NCBI GenBank assembly: GCA_023055425.1
Contig: JALGPY010000007.1
Span: forward strand, 87,197,136-87,261,135
Length of the DNA: 64,000 bases
Direction: 5' to 3'
DNA from: Linanthus parryae
Lineage: Eukaryota; Streptophyta; Magnoliopsida; Ericales; Polemoniaceae
Shown: in pieces, positions 34,981 to 46,437 of the stretch
Numbering within the stretch: the stretch's first letter is position 1
Layout of the letters: each line of letters starts with the position of its first letter
Notes under the pieces: model-generated
What the model saw: the letters and a program-made list of their open reading frames with translations, nothing else
Databases searched by the model: none
What the model was told of the DNA's origin: nothing
Program-made: the position numbers and the translations under genes

Positions 34981-36216
34981 CAGGTTGATGCTGGCCCCTA
35001 GGTCCCACAGAGCCTTTCCTGTGCAAGCATTACCTAGGGTGACCGGTATAACAAAACTGCCAGGATCTTTTCTCTTCCTCGGTAGCCCATTCTTCACACA
35101 GTTGCTCACTTCTTCCGTCAGGTTTATAGGCTCGAAATCACTCATTCGCCTCCTCCCATACAGAATGTCTTTGAGGTATTTGGCGTAAGTGGGCATCTTT
35201 GCCAAATCCTCAGCAAAGGGTATGTTGATCTGTAGCTACTTGAACATCTAGAGAAACCTGGCGTAGTCCTTGCTATCATCCCTCTTTCGTGTCCTCAAGG
35301 GGTACTGCACCTCCTTGGAGACAGGTACTATTTCTGCATCAGTCTCGTTCTGCACTGCATCCTGCTCAACCGAGCCCTTCGGCTGGTGGCGGTCGACTGA
35401 GATGTTATCATGGCCAGACAATTTGCGTTCAACTTCTTTCGATTTTTCTGCACGAGCGTGGCTAGGATACGTTGGATCCTGTAGTGCTAATCCACTCCGA
35501 GTGGTGATAGCATTGATCTGAGCACGTGGATTATTTACTGTATTCGAGGGCAAGTTTCCTGGCTGTCTCTCCGTTAGCTGTTGTGCTAACTACCCTACTT
35601 GTACCTCCAAAGCGCACAGTGACGTTTTGATCGTCTGCACGTCGGCTGTCAGGGCATCCATATGCGCGAACCGGGACTCCATTGTCTGAAACATGGACTC
35701 GATTTTCTTCATCTAAGCATCGTACTGGTGTGCAGATGGGCCTGGTTGAACCTGCTGTGTCGGTGCAGCCTGCTGAGCCGGTGGCCTGTGCTGGAATCCC
35801 GGTGCATAAACTGCATAATTCAGGTTTCCTTACCGGAACCCGGGACGATCTCTCGTACCCGGTCTGTACCTGCTCGGGTCCCACTGCTGCTGTACGTAAT
35901 TGGTATCTTCGGTTCTGAGCTCCTCAATGGCTGCGTCCAAATCAGACTCTACTACTGATTCAACGGCCTTCTTGTCCGAGTAGACTTTCTTAACCAAGTC
36001 CTAAACGATCTTGGCCAGATTATCTATCCGGTTGTCTTCTGCTGGCTCGGCTCTAGCCGTCATCCTGCGATCGTCAAACAGTCAAGTGTCCTGTTTGGCT
36101 AACTGCTTCATCAAGTCGTATGCACCATCTTTGTCTACATGATACAGGAAGTTTCCCCCGACTTCTCTGTCAATCCTATTAGCACTCTCCCTGTCTAGGG
36201 ATTGGTAGAATACCTG
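34981..36216 (-). pseudogene. Inverted segment: Athila gag C-terminus and protease start
   Basis: Read on the minus strand this continues the plus-strand gag: VFYQSLDRESANRID near 36200, then a Pro/Gln-rich region, INAITTRSGLALQDP (35480s), and the protease lead-in MPTYAKYLKDILYGRRRMSD, LTEEVSNCVKNGLPRK and DPGSFVIPVTLG, ending DLGASINL at the left edge. The plus strand picks up directly after this with MPVTIFKILKVGE at 36217. The ends carry CAGGT (34981-34985) and ACCTG (36212-36216). One clean inversion of about 1.24 kb explains all of this. Several stops are also present. Confidence 0.9.
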
Positions 36217-36500
36217 CAGGATTTATGCCAGTAACGATATTCAAGATTTTGAAAGTCGGTGAAACCCGACCCATCAGAATCATGCTGCAGATGGCAGACA
36301 GATCCGTAAAACAGGCTTATGGAGTTATCGAGGATATTTTGGTGAAGGTCGGCGAGCTGATTTTTCCGGCAGATTTCGTGATACTGGACATGGAGGCAGG
36401 GGAGGTACTTCTCATACTGGGCAGGCCGTTTTTGGCCACTGGAGAAGCTATGATAAATTGCAAGAGCGGAGAACTGAACATGTAGATTAACGAGGACAAG
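36217..36500 (+). pseudogene. Athila protease, C-terminal part
   Basis: MPVTIFKILKVGETRPIRIM, LQMADRSVKQAYGVIEDILV and FVILDMEAGEVLLILGRPFL: the second half of the Athila protease fold including the ILGRPFLATG end. Its catalytic Asp lies on the other strand in the inverted segment (DLGASINL), so no functional protease can be read. Confidence 0.85.
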
Positions 36501-36651
36501 GTTAAATTTAACGTTTTCAAAAATCTGCAACTGCCAAATTATTATGAGCACGAAGACATCTTTTCCATAGACGTGGTTGACGAAGGCTGGGAAAACGAGG
36601 AGATGGATCAATTGTGGGAGAGATTGACAGCATGTACGGGAAGAAAAGGAG

Positions 36652-38252
36652 ATGAGTCGGTGCGAGCAGGCCCTGAGAGCCGAAGACTGGACCACTTTGC
36701 ACCGGGACGAAGATGGCGGGCAGAAGATGATCCTTGTTCCATCGCTCAAGGTGCCACCCGCACTCGAGTTTAAACCGCTCTCGAACCATCTCTGGTATGC
36801 GTATATTGGTGATAATAGTACTCTGCCCCTAATTGTTTCTTCTCGTTTATCTCAGGAACAGGAGCAGAAACTGTTGGACGTGTTGCGAGAGCACAAAGAA
36901 GCAATCGCATGGACGATTGCGGATATTAAGGGGATCAGCCCCTCCTATTGCATGAACAAGATCAGAATTGAGGAAGGCAAGAAACCGGTGATTCCGCAGC
37001 GGAGAGTGAATCCGAACATGAAGGATGTTGTGTGCAAGGAGGTCATGAAGTGGCTGGAGGCAGGAATCATATACCCCATATCAGACAGCACCTGGATCAG
37101 CCTGGTCCAGTGCGTACCGAAAAAGGGGGTATTACGGTGGTGCAGAACGAGGACCTGGAACAGATTGCGCAGCGCACCGTTACATGCTGGCAGATCTGTA
37201 TGGATTACCAGAGGCTAAACGATGCAACACTGAAAGATCACTTCCCACTACCGTTCATGGACCAGATGTTGGACAGGCTAGCCAATCACGCCTATTACTG
37301 CTTTCTGGACGGGTACACCGGATACAACCAGATTTTCATAGCTCCAGAAGATCAGGAGATGACAACGTTTACCTGCCCGTATGGTACATTTGCGTTCCGA
37401 CTCATGCCATTCGGGTTGTGTAACGCTCCAGCTACGTTCCAGAGATGCATGATGGAAATATTCTCCGACATGATCGAGAAAAATCTTGAGGTCTTTATGG
37501 ACAATTTTTCACTGTTCGGGGACAGTTTTGACGACTGCCTGCACCATCTGGGCAAGGTTCTGATCCGATGCAAGAAGGCGAATTTAGTACTGAACTGGGA
37601 GAAGTGTCACTTTATGGTGACCGAAGGGATCGTGCTAGGCCACAAAATTTCCAGCAAAGTACTCGAGGTGGACAGGGCCAAGATCGAGGTGAAAAAACAG
37701 CTCCCTTACCCGACAACCGTCAAGGTGATCAAGAGTTTTTTGGGACATGCAGAATTTTACCGGCGACTCATCAAAGACTTTTCCAAGATCACAAAGCCGC
37801 TATGCGCTTTACTTGGAAAAGACGTGCCATTTGACTTTGATGCAGCCTGCCAGCAGACTTTTGACCATTTGAAGGAGAAGCTGACCACAGCCCCGATAAT
37901 CACAACGCCGGACTTGTCACTTCTGTTTGAGCTAATGTGTGACGCCAGCGACTACGCATTCGGTGCAGTTTTAGGGCAGCGGAAGGACAAGGTCTGCCAT
38001 GTGATATATTATGCGAGTAGGGTGCTCAACGATGCCCAGATCACTTATGGCACTACAGAGAAGGAACTGCTTGCTGTGGTGTATGCCCTGGACAAATTCA
38101 GGCCGTACTTAGTCGGGTCAAAAGTGATCATTTTTATCGACCACAGTGCCCTGAAATATCTGCTGGACAAAAAGGACGCAAAACCGAGGCTGCTCAGGTG
38201 GGTACTACTGATACAGGAATTTGATGAGGAAATCCGGGACAAAAGGGAGTAG
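36652..38252 (+). pseudogene. Athila reverse transcriptase and RNase H
   Basis: The first frame (36652-37110) has PLSNHLWYAYIGDNSTLPLI and EHKEAIAWTIADIKGISPSY. A frameshift near 37110 leads into 37032-38252: [40 protein letters not shown] (motif-A Asp present), [20 protein letters not shown], then [11 protein letters not shown], where FMDD is expected. The codon at 37503-37505 is AAT, so the second catalytic Asp is Asn. Thumb and RNase H follow: [36 protein letters not shown] and [12 protein letters not shown], with acidic residues kept. A stop at 38250 precedes integrase. Confidence 0.9.
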
Positions 38253-39651
38253 AGAACGTAGTAGCGGACCACCTGTCCAGGCTTGAGAATGCGAAGGCGG
38301 ACCCGATACCGATCAAGGAAAATTTTTCGGACGAGCACATCATGGCATTCAAACTAAGGAGACCGTTGTACTATGCTATATCCAAATATCTAGTGAGTGG
38401 TACGCTTCCCGAGGACCTAACCCCGTCACAGCAAAAACGGTTCATTTCTGAGAGTCGGCAGTATTTCTGGGATGACCCGTATCTGTTCAAGCAGGGGGCC
38501 GACAACATTCTGAGAAGGTGTGTTCCGACTCACGAGGCCTGGAACGTGATCAGGCACTGCCACTCGACTTAGTGTGGGGTCACTTCGGAGGGACCCGCAC
38601 GGCACACAAGGTACTGCAGTCAGGTTTCTTTTGGCCGACACTTTTCAAAGACTGTCATGATTATGTACAAGGATGTGATAGATTCCAGAGGACAGGGAGT
38701 ACGTCATAGAGGGACGAGATGCCTTTGACTATTTGGCAAGAAGTTGAACCCTTTGATGTATGGGGGATTGACTTCATGGGGCCGTTCCCGGTCTTCTATG
38801 GGAAATCTGTACATACTGCTGGCGGTGGACTATGTGACAAAGTGGATCGAGGCGATAGCGTGTCAGAAAAACGATGCAGCGGCAGTTGAGGGTTTTCTAA
38901 AACGAAACATATTTACACGGTTCGGGACCCCCAGAGCGATGATCAGCAGGAAGGGTCACACTTCATTAACAAAGTGTTTGCCAGGGTAGTGAAATAGTAC
39001 GGGGTGTCTATCCATAAGGTATCGTTGCCTTATCACCCCCAGACTAACGGACAAGCCGAGGTGTCCAACAGAGAGATCAAGGGCATTCTTGAGAAAACTG
39101 TAAATATGGGCCGAAAGGATTGGTCGATGAGACTGGAGGATGCGCTATGGGCATACAGGACAGCGTTTAAAACGCCGCTGGGAATGTCACCGTACCAGCT
39201 GGTGTTTGGGAAAGCGTGTCACCTTCCGGTTGAATTGGAGCACAAGGCCTATTGGGCTATCAAACTGCTCAACATGGATGAGATTTTGGCCGAAGATAAG
39301 AGAAAGATGGCGCTGCTGGAATTAGAGGAGTTCCGCAGAACGGCATTTGAAAGCGCAAAAATTTACAAAGAGAAGACAAAGAAGTGGCATGATCAGCGTA
39401 TCACGCCAAAGCAGTTTAACGAAGGGGACAAAGTACTTCTCTACAACACAAGAATGAGGTTCTTTCCGGGAAATTTGAGATCTCGTTGGTCGGGGTCGTT
39501 CATCATCAAGAAGATATTCGCATGGGGCGCATTTGAGCTGGAGAATCCAAAAGACAACTCGAGCTTTAGGGTGAACGGAAACCGGATCAAGCTGTATCTC
39601 GAGAACGCCGAAGTCGCCAAGGTAGACCCAATCTACTTCGACGACCCGTGA
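38253..39651 (+). pseudogene. Athila integrase
   Basis: It continues from RNase H with a bridge (DHLSRLENAKADPIPIKENF-like). The zinc-binding part follows: YLFKQGADNILRRCVPTHEA, HCHST, a stop at 38570, GGHFGGTRTAHKVLQSGFFW and YVQGCDRFQRTGS. The core has YGGLTSWGRSRSSMG out of frame where the first Asp lies in WGIDFMGPFP (38760s). Near 38940 MISRKGHTS replaces the usual ISD-G-SHF, so the second Asp is lost. From 39004 the frame is open to the end: [20 protein letters not shown] (Glu) and [20 protein letters not shown], with a basic C-terminus. Broken. Confidence 0.85.
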
Positions 39652-39895
39652 TCGAACTTGAGGTAATTGGGTCGGGTCGTCGACCGTAAATTACAAGCGC
39701 TGGGTGGGAGGAAACCCAACGTAGTAAGTCTAATTTATTTTATTTATAGTTTTAGTTAACTTTTTAATTTTGAGAGAGGCGAGATGAGTGTGATCTAATG
39801 TGTAAACGAGAATGTGCAGAAAAATGAGCTAGTTGAAAGCCGAGAAGCTAGCCATGCCGTCAGGGAGTACAAAAAAAAAAAAAAAATGCCACGCA

Positions 39896-40075
39896 GCCCG
39901 AGGGGGTCAGAATGTAATTTCGGAAACTTCAGGGGTTAGAATGTAATTTCTGAAAGTTTGAGGGTCGCTGTGTATTTTCAAGAACTTTTGGGGGTCAAAG
40001 TGTACTATCAGAGACTATAGGGGGTCAAAGTGGAGTTTCAGGAACTTAGGGGGGTCAAAGTTTAGATAAGGGAAC
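39896..40075. repeat. Degenerate GGGGTCAAAGT tandem repeat
   Basis: Five or six imperfect units of about 30-35 bp, each built as GGGGTCA(A/G)A(A/G)TGTA followed by an A/T stretch and GAACTT or similar. It lies in the spacer between integrase and the third ORF. Confidence 0.7.
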
Positions 40076-40380
40076 TTCTTTTGAAAAACAATTTCCAAAG
40101 GGTCTGCACATAGCAGAGGGACGGCCAGACACTCCCACCTCCATTATTATTCATTCCAAGCTCTCTCTCTCTCTCCATTTTCTCTACACCTCCAAAAATT
40201 CAAACACCTCCAACTTAAAAACCGAGCACGTTTCTGGAATCCTCACAACGACAGGAGTCTACAAGTAGTGTTGGAATTGTAAAACACGGCTCGAGAGAGT
40301 GTGGGGGTGAAGATAAAGTTTGAAGAAAAACCGTAGAAAAGCTTCAGATTCGTCAGCTTCGGGTTGGATTTAGCAAAAAT

Positions 40381-42600
40381 GCAAAGAAGGAACGTCGAAG
40401 AGGAGGTCGAGACCTACGAGGTGCCCAGCCCGGAATTTTTTCCGGCGACAGAAAATTTTCCGGCGACGGAAAATTTTAAGAATTTTACACTCGTTGACTA
40501 GCTCCGAGTGCTCAGGTTCAAATTTCCTTCTTTCGCTTTATTTTACGTTTTAGGTACCAACCCGTACCCGGGTCAGCGTTTTTAACTGCGTTTTTAACAG
40601 CTTTTGTAACTGCGTTTTTTAACTACGTTTTTAGCTGCGTTTTCTGAGTTTTTCTGCTATATTTACCTATGGATTGGATTGACATACCAGAAGTTGCTGA
40701 TTTTCGTTGGAATTTCGCGGTAGAATTAGAATTGAGCGAAATTGCTGAGACTTATTATGATAGCTATCAGTTTGTTAGTGCCCATGCCCATGTTCAATAT
40801 TTAGAAAATATAGATAAGGGGATAACTCTGGATTTGAGTTTTGAGATAGACAGGGACAGGATGACTCCAGCCATGGCAGCCTATGCGCAGAGAGCTGATC
40901 TTTTCGGCTTTACCATAGCGAACTTTCCCGAGATGGCTAGTTCCGCTCTCACGCTAGAATTTTTTTGTAACCTCATATTTCAGGAGCACGGTGAGGCAGC
41001 TCATCCCGTATTGGGTTTATTGCCGTCGGTCTTTTATCAGGCTGTCACCCCTCGCCATCCGATGGCCTATGGTCTGCACGGCGAATTCGTGGGGACGTGT
41101 GAGTATGGTGAGATGTTGGTGAACCCGCCTTCGAGTGGGGTCATGTTGAGGACTTTATGTGTTGGGGCAGATGGGGCCCGCTGGGAGAACAAGGGTAGCC
41201 TCCAGACCACGTTTTTGATTCCAGAGGCTCGATGGTGGTTTGAGTGGGTTTGTAACCGGGTATTGGGGATATAGCATGGCACCAAGCTGACTTATGAGGT
41301 AGTTATTCTTGTCTACAAACTCATGATTCGGCGCCAGGTCGACATCCCGCTTCGGATTTGGTCGTCTATTAGGTGTAGAGCCGATCTAGACAACCAGAAG
41401 GGTTTTGGTTTTGTAACCTAATTGCCCGACTTGCCTCGCAGAAGGAGATTGACTTTGAGAATGAAAAAAATTTAGATCCCCCTGCCTTGAATCCATTCCA
41501 TAGCGTAGGAAGGAGGGCAGCGAGGAACACGAGGGTGCCAGGACCAGGAGATACTTTCGTTGACATAGGAGGTAATGATGGCCAGCAAGGTGATGACCCT
41601 ATGGACAAGGATAGGCATGACCATGACTCGGACCCTGACAATGACTCTGCTCCTGCCCCCCTCCCTTGTGCCCAGAATGCGCTCGACTCGAGAGAGGGGG
41701 TTCCTGTCCATGACCCTGCTCCAATCTCTAGCTGGCGACCGACCCCGGACCATCATGTCCATGCTCCTACACCTGCCCCTGTGCCCCGACGGCGTTCAAC
41801 TCAGGACCGCCCTGCACCTACACCTGACCCTGCCCCTGCTCCTGCCAGGTACTCCACCCAAGAGCGGCCTGTTATGAGAGAGCCTTCAGCCCGACTGCAC
41901 CGTTCTCAGTCCACTTATGAGCACGGTCAGTCTAGTCGGGGCACCCGACCTGAGCTGAGCAGACCATCTAGGGACACTGCCCCCCGAGCCTCCTAGACCG
42001 TCTAGGGTCGCTGCCGCTGAGCGTAGCCGACCATCTAGGGCCGCTGCCCCTGACACTAGCATACCCCTGCGGGCAGCCGTTGAGCAGAAACTCACTAGCG
42101 TAGACGAGAGGGTGAAGTCCAAGAAGAAGTCTCTTTGGGACATGTGGAAGAAACAGTTTGGAAAATTATGTAAGCTTGTGAAGCACAACCAGCGGACCAA
42201 TGAGAAGCGCGCCAAGTACCAGGCTGCAGCTCTTATGAGCATTCACGAGGAGCAGGGAGTGGCGGCCAGGAGCGCGGGCCGAGAGGTCCCGCTACCCTTA
42301 TATTTCCCGCCGACTTACTCCAGTGAGTTTTCCACCAGCTGGTCCGGCGAGGCTGAGTCGAGTCAGCATGCAAGTGACCCGGCTCCAGAGCAGTCGGACA
42401 GTCGGTCCAGTTCCGGGGCCTACTGTCCTCTCCTGGACACCCATTTATTCCGGACGCCGCGAGTGCGTGCGCGCCGGGGGAGCAGATCCGTGAGACCCAC
42501 CGAGCCTAGTAGTCCTAGGTTCCGGACTACCAGCAGCTCCGCCAGTAGCATATCCGCTACTTCAGAGTCTGGGTCAGACCCGCCTTATGTACCAGACTAG
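40381..42600 (+). pseudogene. Athila third ORF (3' accessory gene)
   Basis: A short piece starts at 40381 (MQRRNVEEEVETYEVPSPEF with a twice-repeated PATENF). The largest frame (40669-41274, 201 codons) is MDWIDIPEVADFRWNFAVEL and onward, with no signal peptide or membrane segment that I can see. After a frameshift it continues at 41487-41996 (Asp/Pro/Ala-rich, low complexity, many DPAPAP-like repeats) and 42112-42600 (basic KSKKKSLWDMWKKQFGKL, then a Ser/Pro-rich tail ending PPYVPD). Athila elements have an ORF here that has been called env-like. I see no envelope features in this copy, so I leave the function open. Confidence 0.55.
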
Positions 42601-44009
42601 GACATGTCATGAGGACATGCCATCCCTTAGTGTGGTGGTGGGAGTCGTGTCTGCATTAAGCAAGTCTGCACGTTTTTTTATATTAATTTGCAGTTTTCAG
42701 TTTATTTATTGAGTCAGCACGTTTTCTTCATTTGAGTACCCACCACAGCATTTCTGGCCTTGCATTGTGTATATCTAAAAAAACAAAAAAAATCGAAAAT
42801 TTTGAGAAAATCTTAAAATTTAAAAAAATCAGAAAATTTTGAGAAAGGGCAATCGAGATAACAGAAACTGGGAAGAAATAGAGGTTAAACCCTTTGACAG
42901 AAAAGAAAACTTTCACCGAGGTATAGTAGATAGGTGAGAGCCAGTGACCCTTGGCATCCGCAAGTAGTTATCACCTGAGCTAATGATCCGACTAGTTGCC
43001 ACACCGCCGTCATCTAGGTATTCGACAACCCTCCCACGGGCGCCGTCTTGGTCATCGCATCTTTCGGTGGAGTGATTAGCTATCAAGGGACCTCACGTCC
43101 TGTTTCTTACCCCTAGGTCCAACTAGTAAACCCGTTTGAAGCCATTTACCCCTTTTATTCATAGCCACTGTAGCCTAGGAAGCCTTCTTTGAGACCTTCA
43201 TCAGTCGTTAGTTGGCTATTCTACGCGTTATGACAGAGGGAGTGAGTTAGGGAGGGTTTTAGATGGGAGAGCTTCATGACATATCAGTTGGACAGTTTTG
43301 ACATTGACACGTTTTTTGAGGGAAGGACAGGGTGAGTTAGTGGCGACTGCATTAATTTGTGAAGTTGGATCACTGTATTACATAGTTACCACAGGAGGAG
43401 TTAGTCGCGTGCGAGACATCTTTCCGCACAAAATGGGGTCCGGGGGTTGTGAGGTTAATTGGTGGTTGTGCCGTTTTTCTACATCTTTAACGATGAGGAG
43501 GGTCGGTGGGACTGCACAGTATCATTCCGACTACAGGATCAGCGCTTCAGGATTAGTGTGGGGGTACTTCACATGAGGACATCTTTCATACCCCACGACA
43601 GCAGTTTATTTTTTTTCTCACTCAGCTTTAGTCCGTTTATTTATTTTTATTCGTGTATTCATGTATATATAGTGTATTATTATTATAAAAAAATTAAGAA
43701 AAAAAAAAAGAAGAGAGAAAAAAATAGAAAAAGAAAAAAAAAGAAGAAAAAAAAGAGAATGATCTAGTTTTGCAGTTTTTTAGTTATTTATCATTGAGTC
43801 AAAAAAGCTGAGTGAGTAGCACGATTTTCGAGACATTTACACCGATTCACATTTGTAGCCGCGAGAACGGCAAAGACACAACGGGGGCCAGGGAGTTTGA
43901 GAAGGAAGGAACTTAGTTGTTCAGGCAGTTTTTCGGGAACTCGGTGAGGGGTTTGAGTTTGGGGAAATTGTGAGAATGTCATAACAAGTAGGATTGTGCC
44001 ATACCTATA

Positions 44010-44066
<57 letters not shown>

Positions 44067-44521
44067 CCTACCTGTTAGACTTAGAACCTTGATTTGGAAA
44101 TAGCTCGGATGGTAGGTTAACTAGGTATTCGCTCAGGTTTATAGCAAAAGTAACAGTACTTGGGTCCAGTGCTTAAAGCCACCAAAGAAATCTGTTCAGA
44201 CTTACCGATCGCTTGCAGGGAAGTATTTTCTGGAAAAAGGGTGAGGTCTTGAGGACACACCAGCTATGTTTTGGAGATTGCCCGATCTCACCAAAAATAA
44301 TTTTTGTCTTACGTATATTTTGAGTCTTTTTCTATTAAGTCAGTGTATATTCTGCTCTGAGTCAGTCTTTCTATCGATTCGTCTGGTTGTAAGGTTCGGT
44401 CAGAAGAGTATGCAATGAGGTGATGCAAAGGTAGTGTATGCAAAAGCAGGGTCGTTGTAAGACATAGTTGTATGCATCAGGACAGCCTGCACGAGTGTTG
44501 CTCGGGACGAGCAATGTTTAT
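42601..44521 (+). other. Athila 3' untranslated region
   Basis: No coding region found. It contains A-rich runs (about 42776-42846 and 43686-43760), an (AT)n tract and, near 43300-43600, short frames that look like decayed sequence. It runs up to the polypurine tract. Confidence 0.5.
44013..44058. repeat. (AT)n microsatellite
   Basis: About 23 AT units in the Athila 3' region. Confidence 0.95.
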
Positions 44522-44533
44522 TGCGGGGGTGTT
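44522..44533 (+). other. Athila polypurine tract
   Basis: TGCGGGGGTGTT directly before the 3' LTR start TGATAACGCC. G-rich, as in other Athila elements, though not purely purine. Confidence 0.7.
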
Positions 44534-46432
44534 TGATAACGCCCAAATAGGGGTTATCTTTTAACCTAATTTAGCATGCCATTGTGTCGGAAAACTGCGT
44601 TTTAGCCAGAATTCACCCTCGGAAAGCCTCAGTTTTGGGAACGAGATGTTTATTAGCTCTTCGTAATTTTTTGCATGTTTCATACTTTTACTGGATATGA
44701 TCGCGGGTTTGTTCATGTTGTCTTTACAGGAACAGGTTCGGGAAAGTGCATTGGGATGCGTGCCGAGGCCGAACCGGGTTTGCCTCTGGAAACGTGTTGA
44801 AATAGTTCCGGGCAGGATTTGACCGAGACTGGTACAAGGGAGAGGGGAATGGAAAACAGAAAGACAAGAGGAAAAACGGGCAGTGAAAACCGACTGGGGA
44901 AGCTGGAAACGCCAAAACCAAGAATTACCGGGATGCGCTCGGTTGGCAATATCTTAAGCACGACTTTGAATTTGGAAGTGAAACCAGGGGCAGAAAAATG
45001 GAGACGTCAAGGGCTTTCCAAAAACAGGTTATATTGCTAAAACGGAGTCGGGCCAAAAAACCGACTCCCGTCATGTGGGGGTCTCGGACAGGCTACGCTC
45101 AAGTAAGGAGTCTTGGTTCACGGTTTCCGGATTCGGGAGCAACTATTTCATGATCGTGACAATTTCGGTGACAGTTCTGATCCAGGGGTACTTTGGTCAT
45201 TTGACACCAAGACCGGGTTTTCGGAAATCGAGTTTGGATTTTGACACCCAGATTCAGCCACCAGTTTGCACGCACCCCGAGAAGGCAAGCATGCACCCCG
45301 TGGAGCCAAGCAAGCAAGTCCAGAAATAACTTCGCAGTTAACTACGCAGTTAACTACGCAGGTAACTAAGCAGTTATCTACGCAGGTAACTAAGCAGTTA
45401 ACCATGCAGTTATCTACGCAGTTAACTACACAGACATCGCATTTCCCGAGGCGGTTTTGGTCAGTGGCAGTTTTGTAATTTTGGGCAGTTTTCCGGAAGC
45501 TTCCCAAGCATTATATAAAGGAACGTCCAGAGCTTTATTTAGAACATAACACATCCAAGGAGATTCAGAGCACCCTCGGAGAGCACGGAAGCACGAATCC
45601 AGATTTCAGCATACTCGTTTGATCTCAATTCTCTCTTTTATTTCAGAAACTTGGTTATTTAATTATGTCACGTAGTAGCTAAACTTTTACCTAGGTTCTC
45701 GGTGAACCTAGGGTTTCGTTTTCAGACATTGTTCTACAGTTTGATTATGAATTCGTGATTACTTTATCTTAATTCAGCAGTATTATCATTTATTCTGTCG
45801 TTGATTATATATGTTTATGCATGATCGGAGTCGCGAACCAAAATTGCTACAAACCCGAGCCTGTAGGTGAAAACGTCAGGTTAGGGTTAGGAAGAAAAGA
45901 CAGGATTTAGTACCTTACCCTGATAGACCGACCAGAGAAAGGGAGATAGGGCTAGCCAAAACGTATAGACCAATTGTTAGAGAATCTGACTCGGGCCATC
46001 AGGATAGGCTAGAAACCCTAGCAGACTTAGAACGAGACTGCAGACTTAGTCAGCTTAACAGGAATCCGAAAGTCTGCAGGATCGTGACAGCGTGTGGAAT
46101 CTGAAAGGTTACTGCACAATCGGTACTTGGCACGGGTAACTAAACTGCTGAGTGTTTTCATATCAAAACGAAGAACATAACTCTGAAGAAACCCTAGGGG
46201 ATTCCGGGACCTAGTATTCCAAACCCTAGATTTACAACTTTCAAGATTTTCATAAAACTGTCACAAAAAATATTTACGTACTCTTAAACTACTCCTCCTT
46301 TACACTCTGCAAGTTAAAACTGATAGCTCGAAAAAACTCAAAATAGTCCTCGTAGGAACGATCACCCAGTTAAAATAAACCTGGTGTTACTAGATTCGTA
46401 TGCTTGCGAACAGCACGTTAGTTTGCGCATCA
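44534..46432 (+). mobile_element. Athila 3' LTR
   Basis: 1899 bp. Compared with the 5' LTR it has four more 12-bp units (+48 bp) and lacks about 34 bp near 46275, which accounts for nearly the whole length difference. Scattered substitutions are present, so the insertion is not very recent. Confidence 0.95.
45328..45435. repeat. 12-bp minisatellite, nine units
   Basis: Exactly 108 bp of AACTACGCAGTT-type units, with variants AACTAAGCAGTT and ATCTACGCAGGT alternating in the middle. Confidence 0.9.
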
Positions 46433-46437
46433 TTCAT

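Larger units (their letters stand above)
32220..46432 (+). mobile_element. Athila-type Ty3/gypsy element, complete outline
   Basis: 14,213 bp with two LTRs (1886 and 1899 bp) starting TGATAACGCC and ending GCGCATCA, and a perfect 5-bp target duplication TTCAT (32215-32219 and 46433-46437). The tRNA-Asp-like primer site, gag, protease, RT, RNase H, integrase and a long third ORF follow in Athila order. The gag/protease middle is inverted. RT has lost a catalytic Asp and integrase is broken, so the copy cannot move itself. It splits LTR-B. Confidence 0.95.

Noticed and set aside
34861..35205. Minus-strand protease-like frame as a separate overlapping antisense gene
   Set aside because: It completes the plus-strand Athila gag/protease if the block is inverted; one inversion explains it better than a new gene.
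40669..41274. Athila ORF called as a viral envelope
   Set aside because: No signal peptide, membrane anchor or envelope motif visible, so I left the function open.
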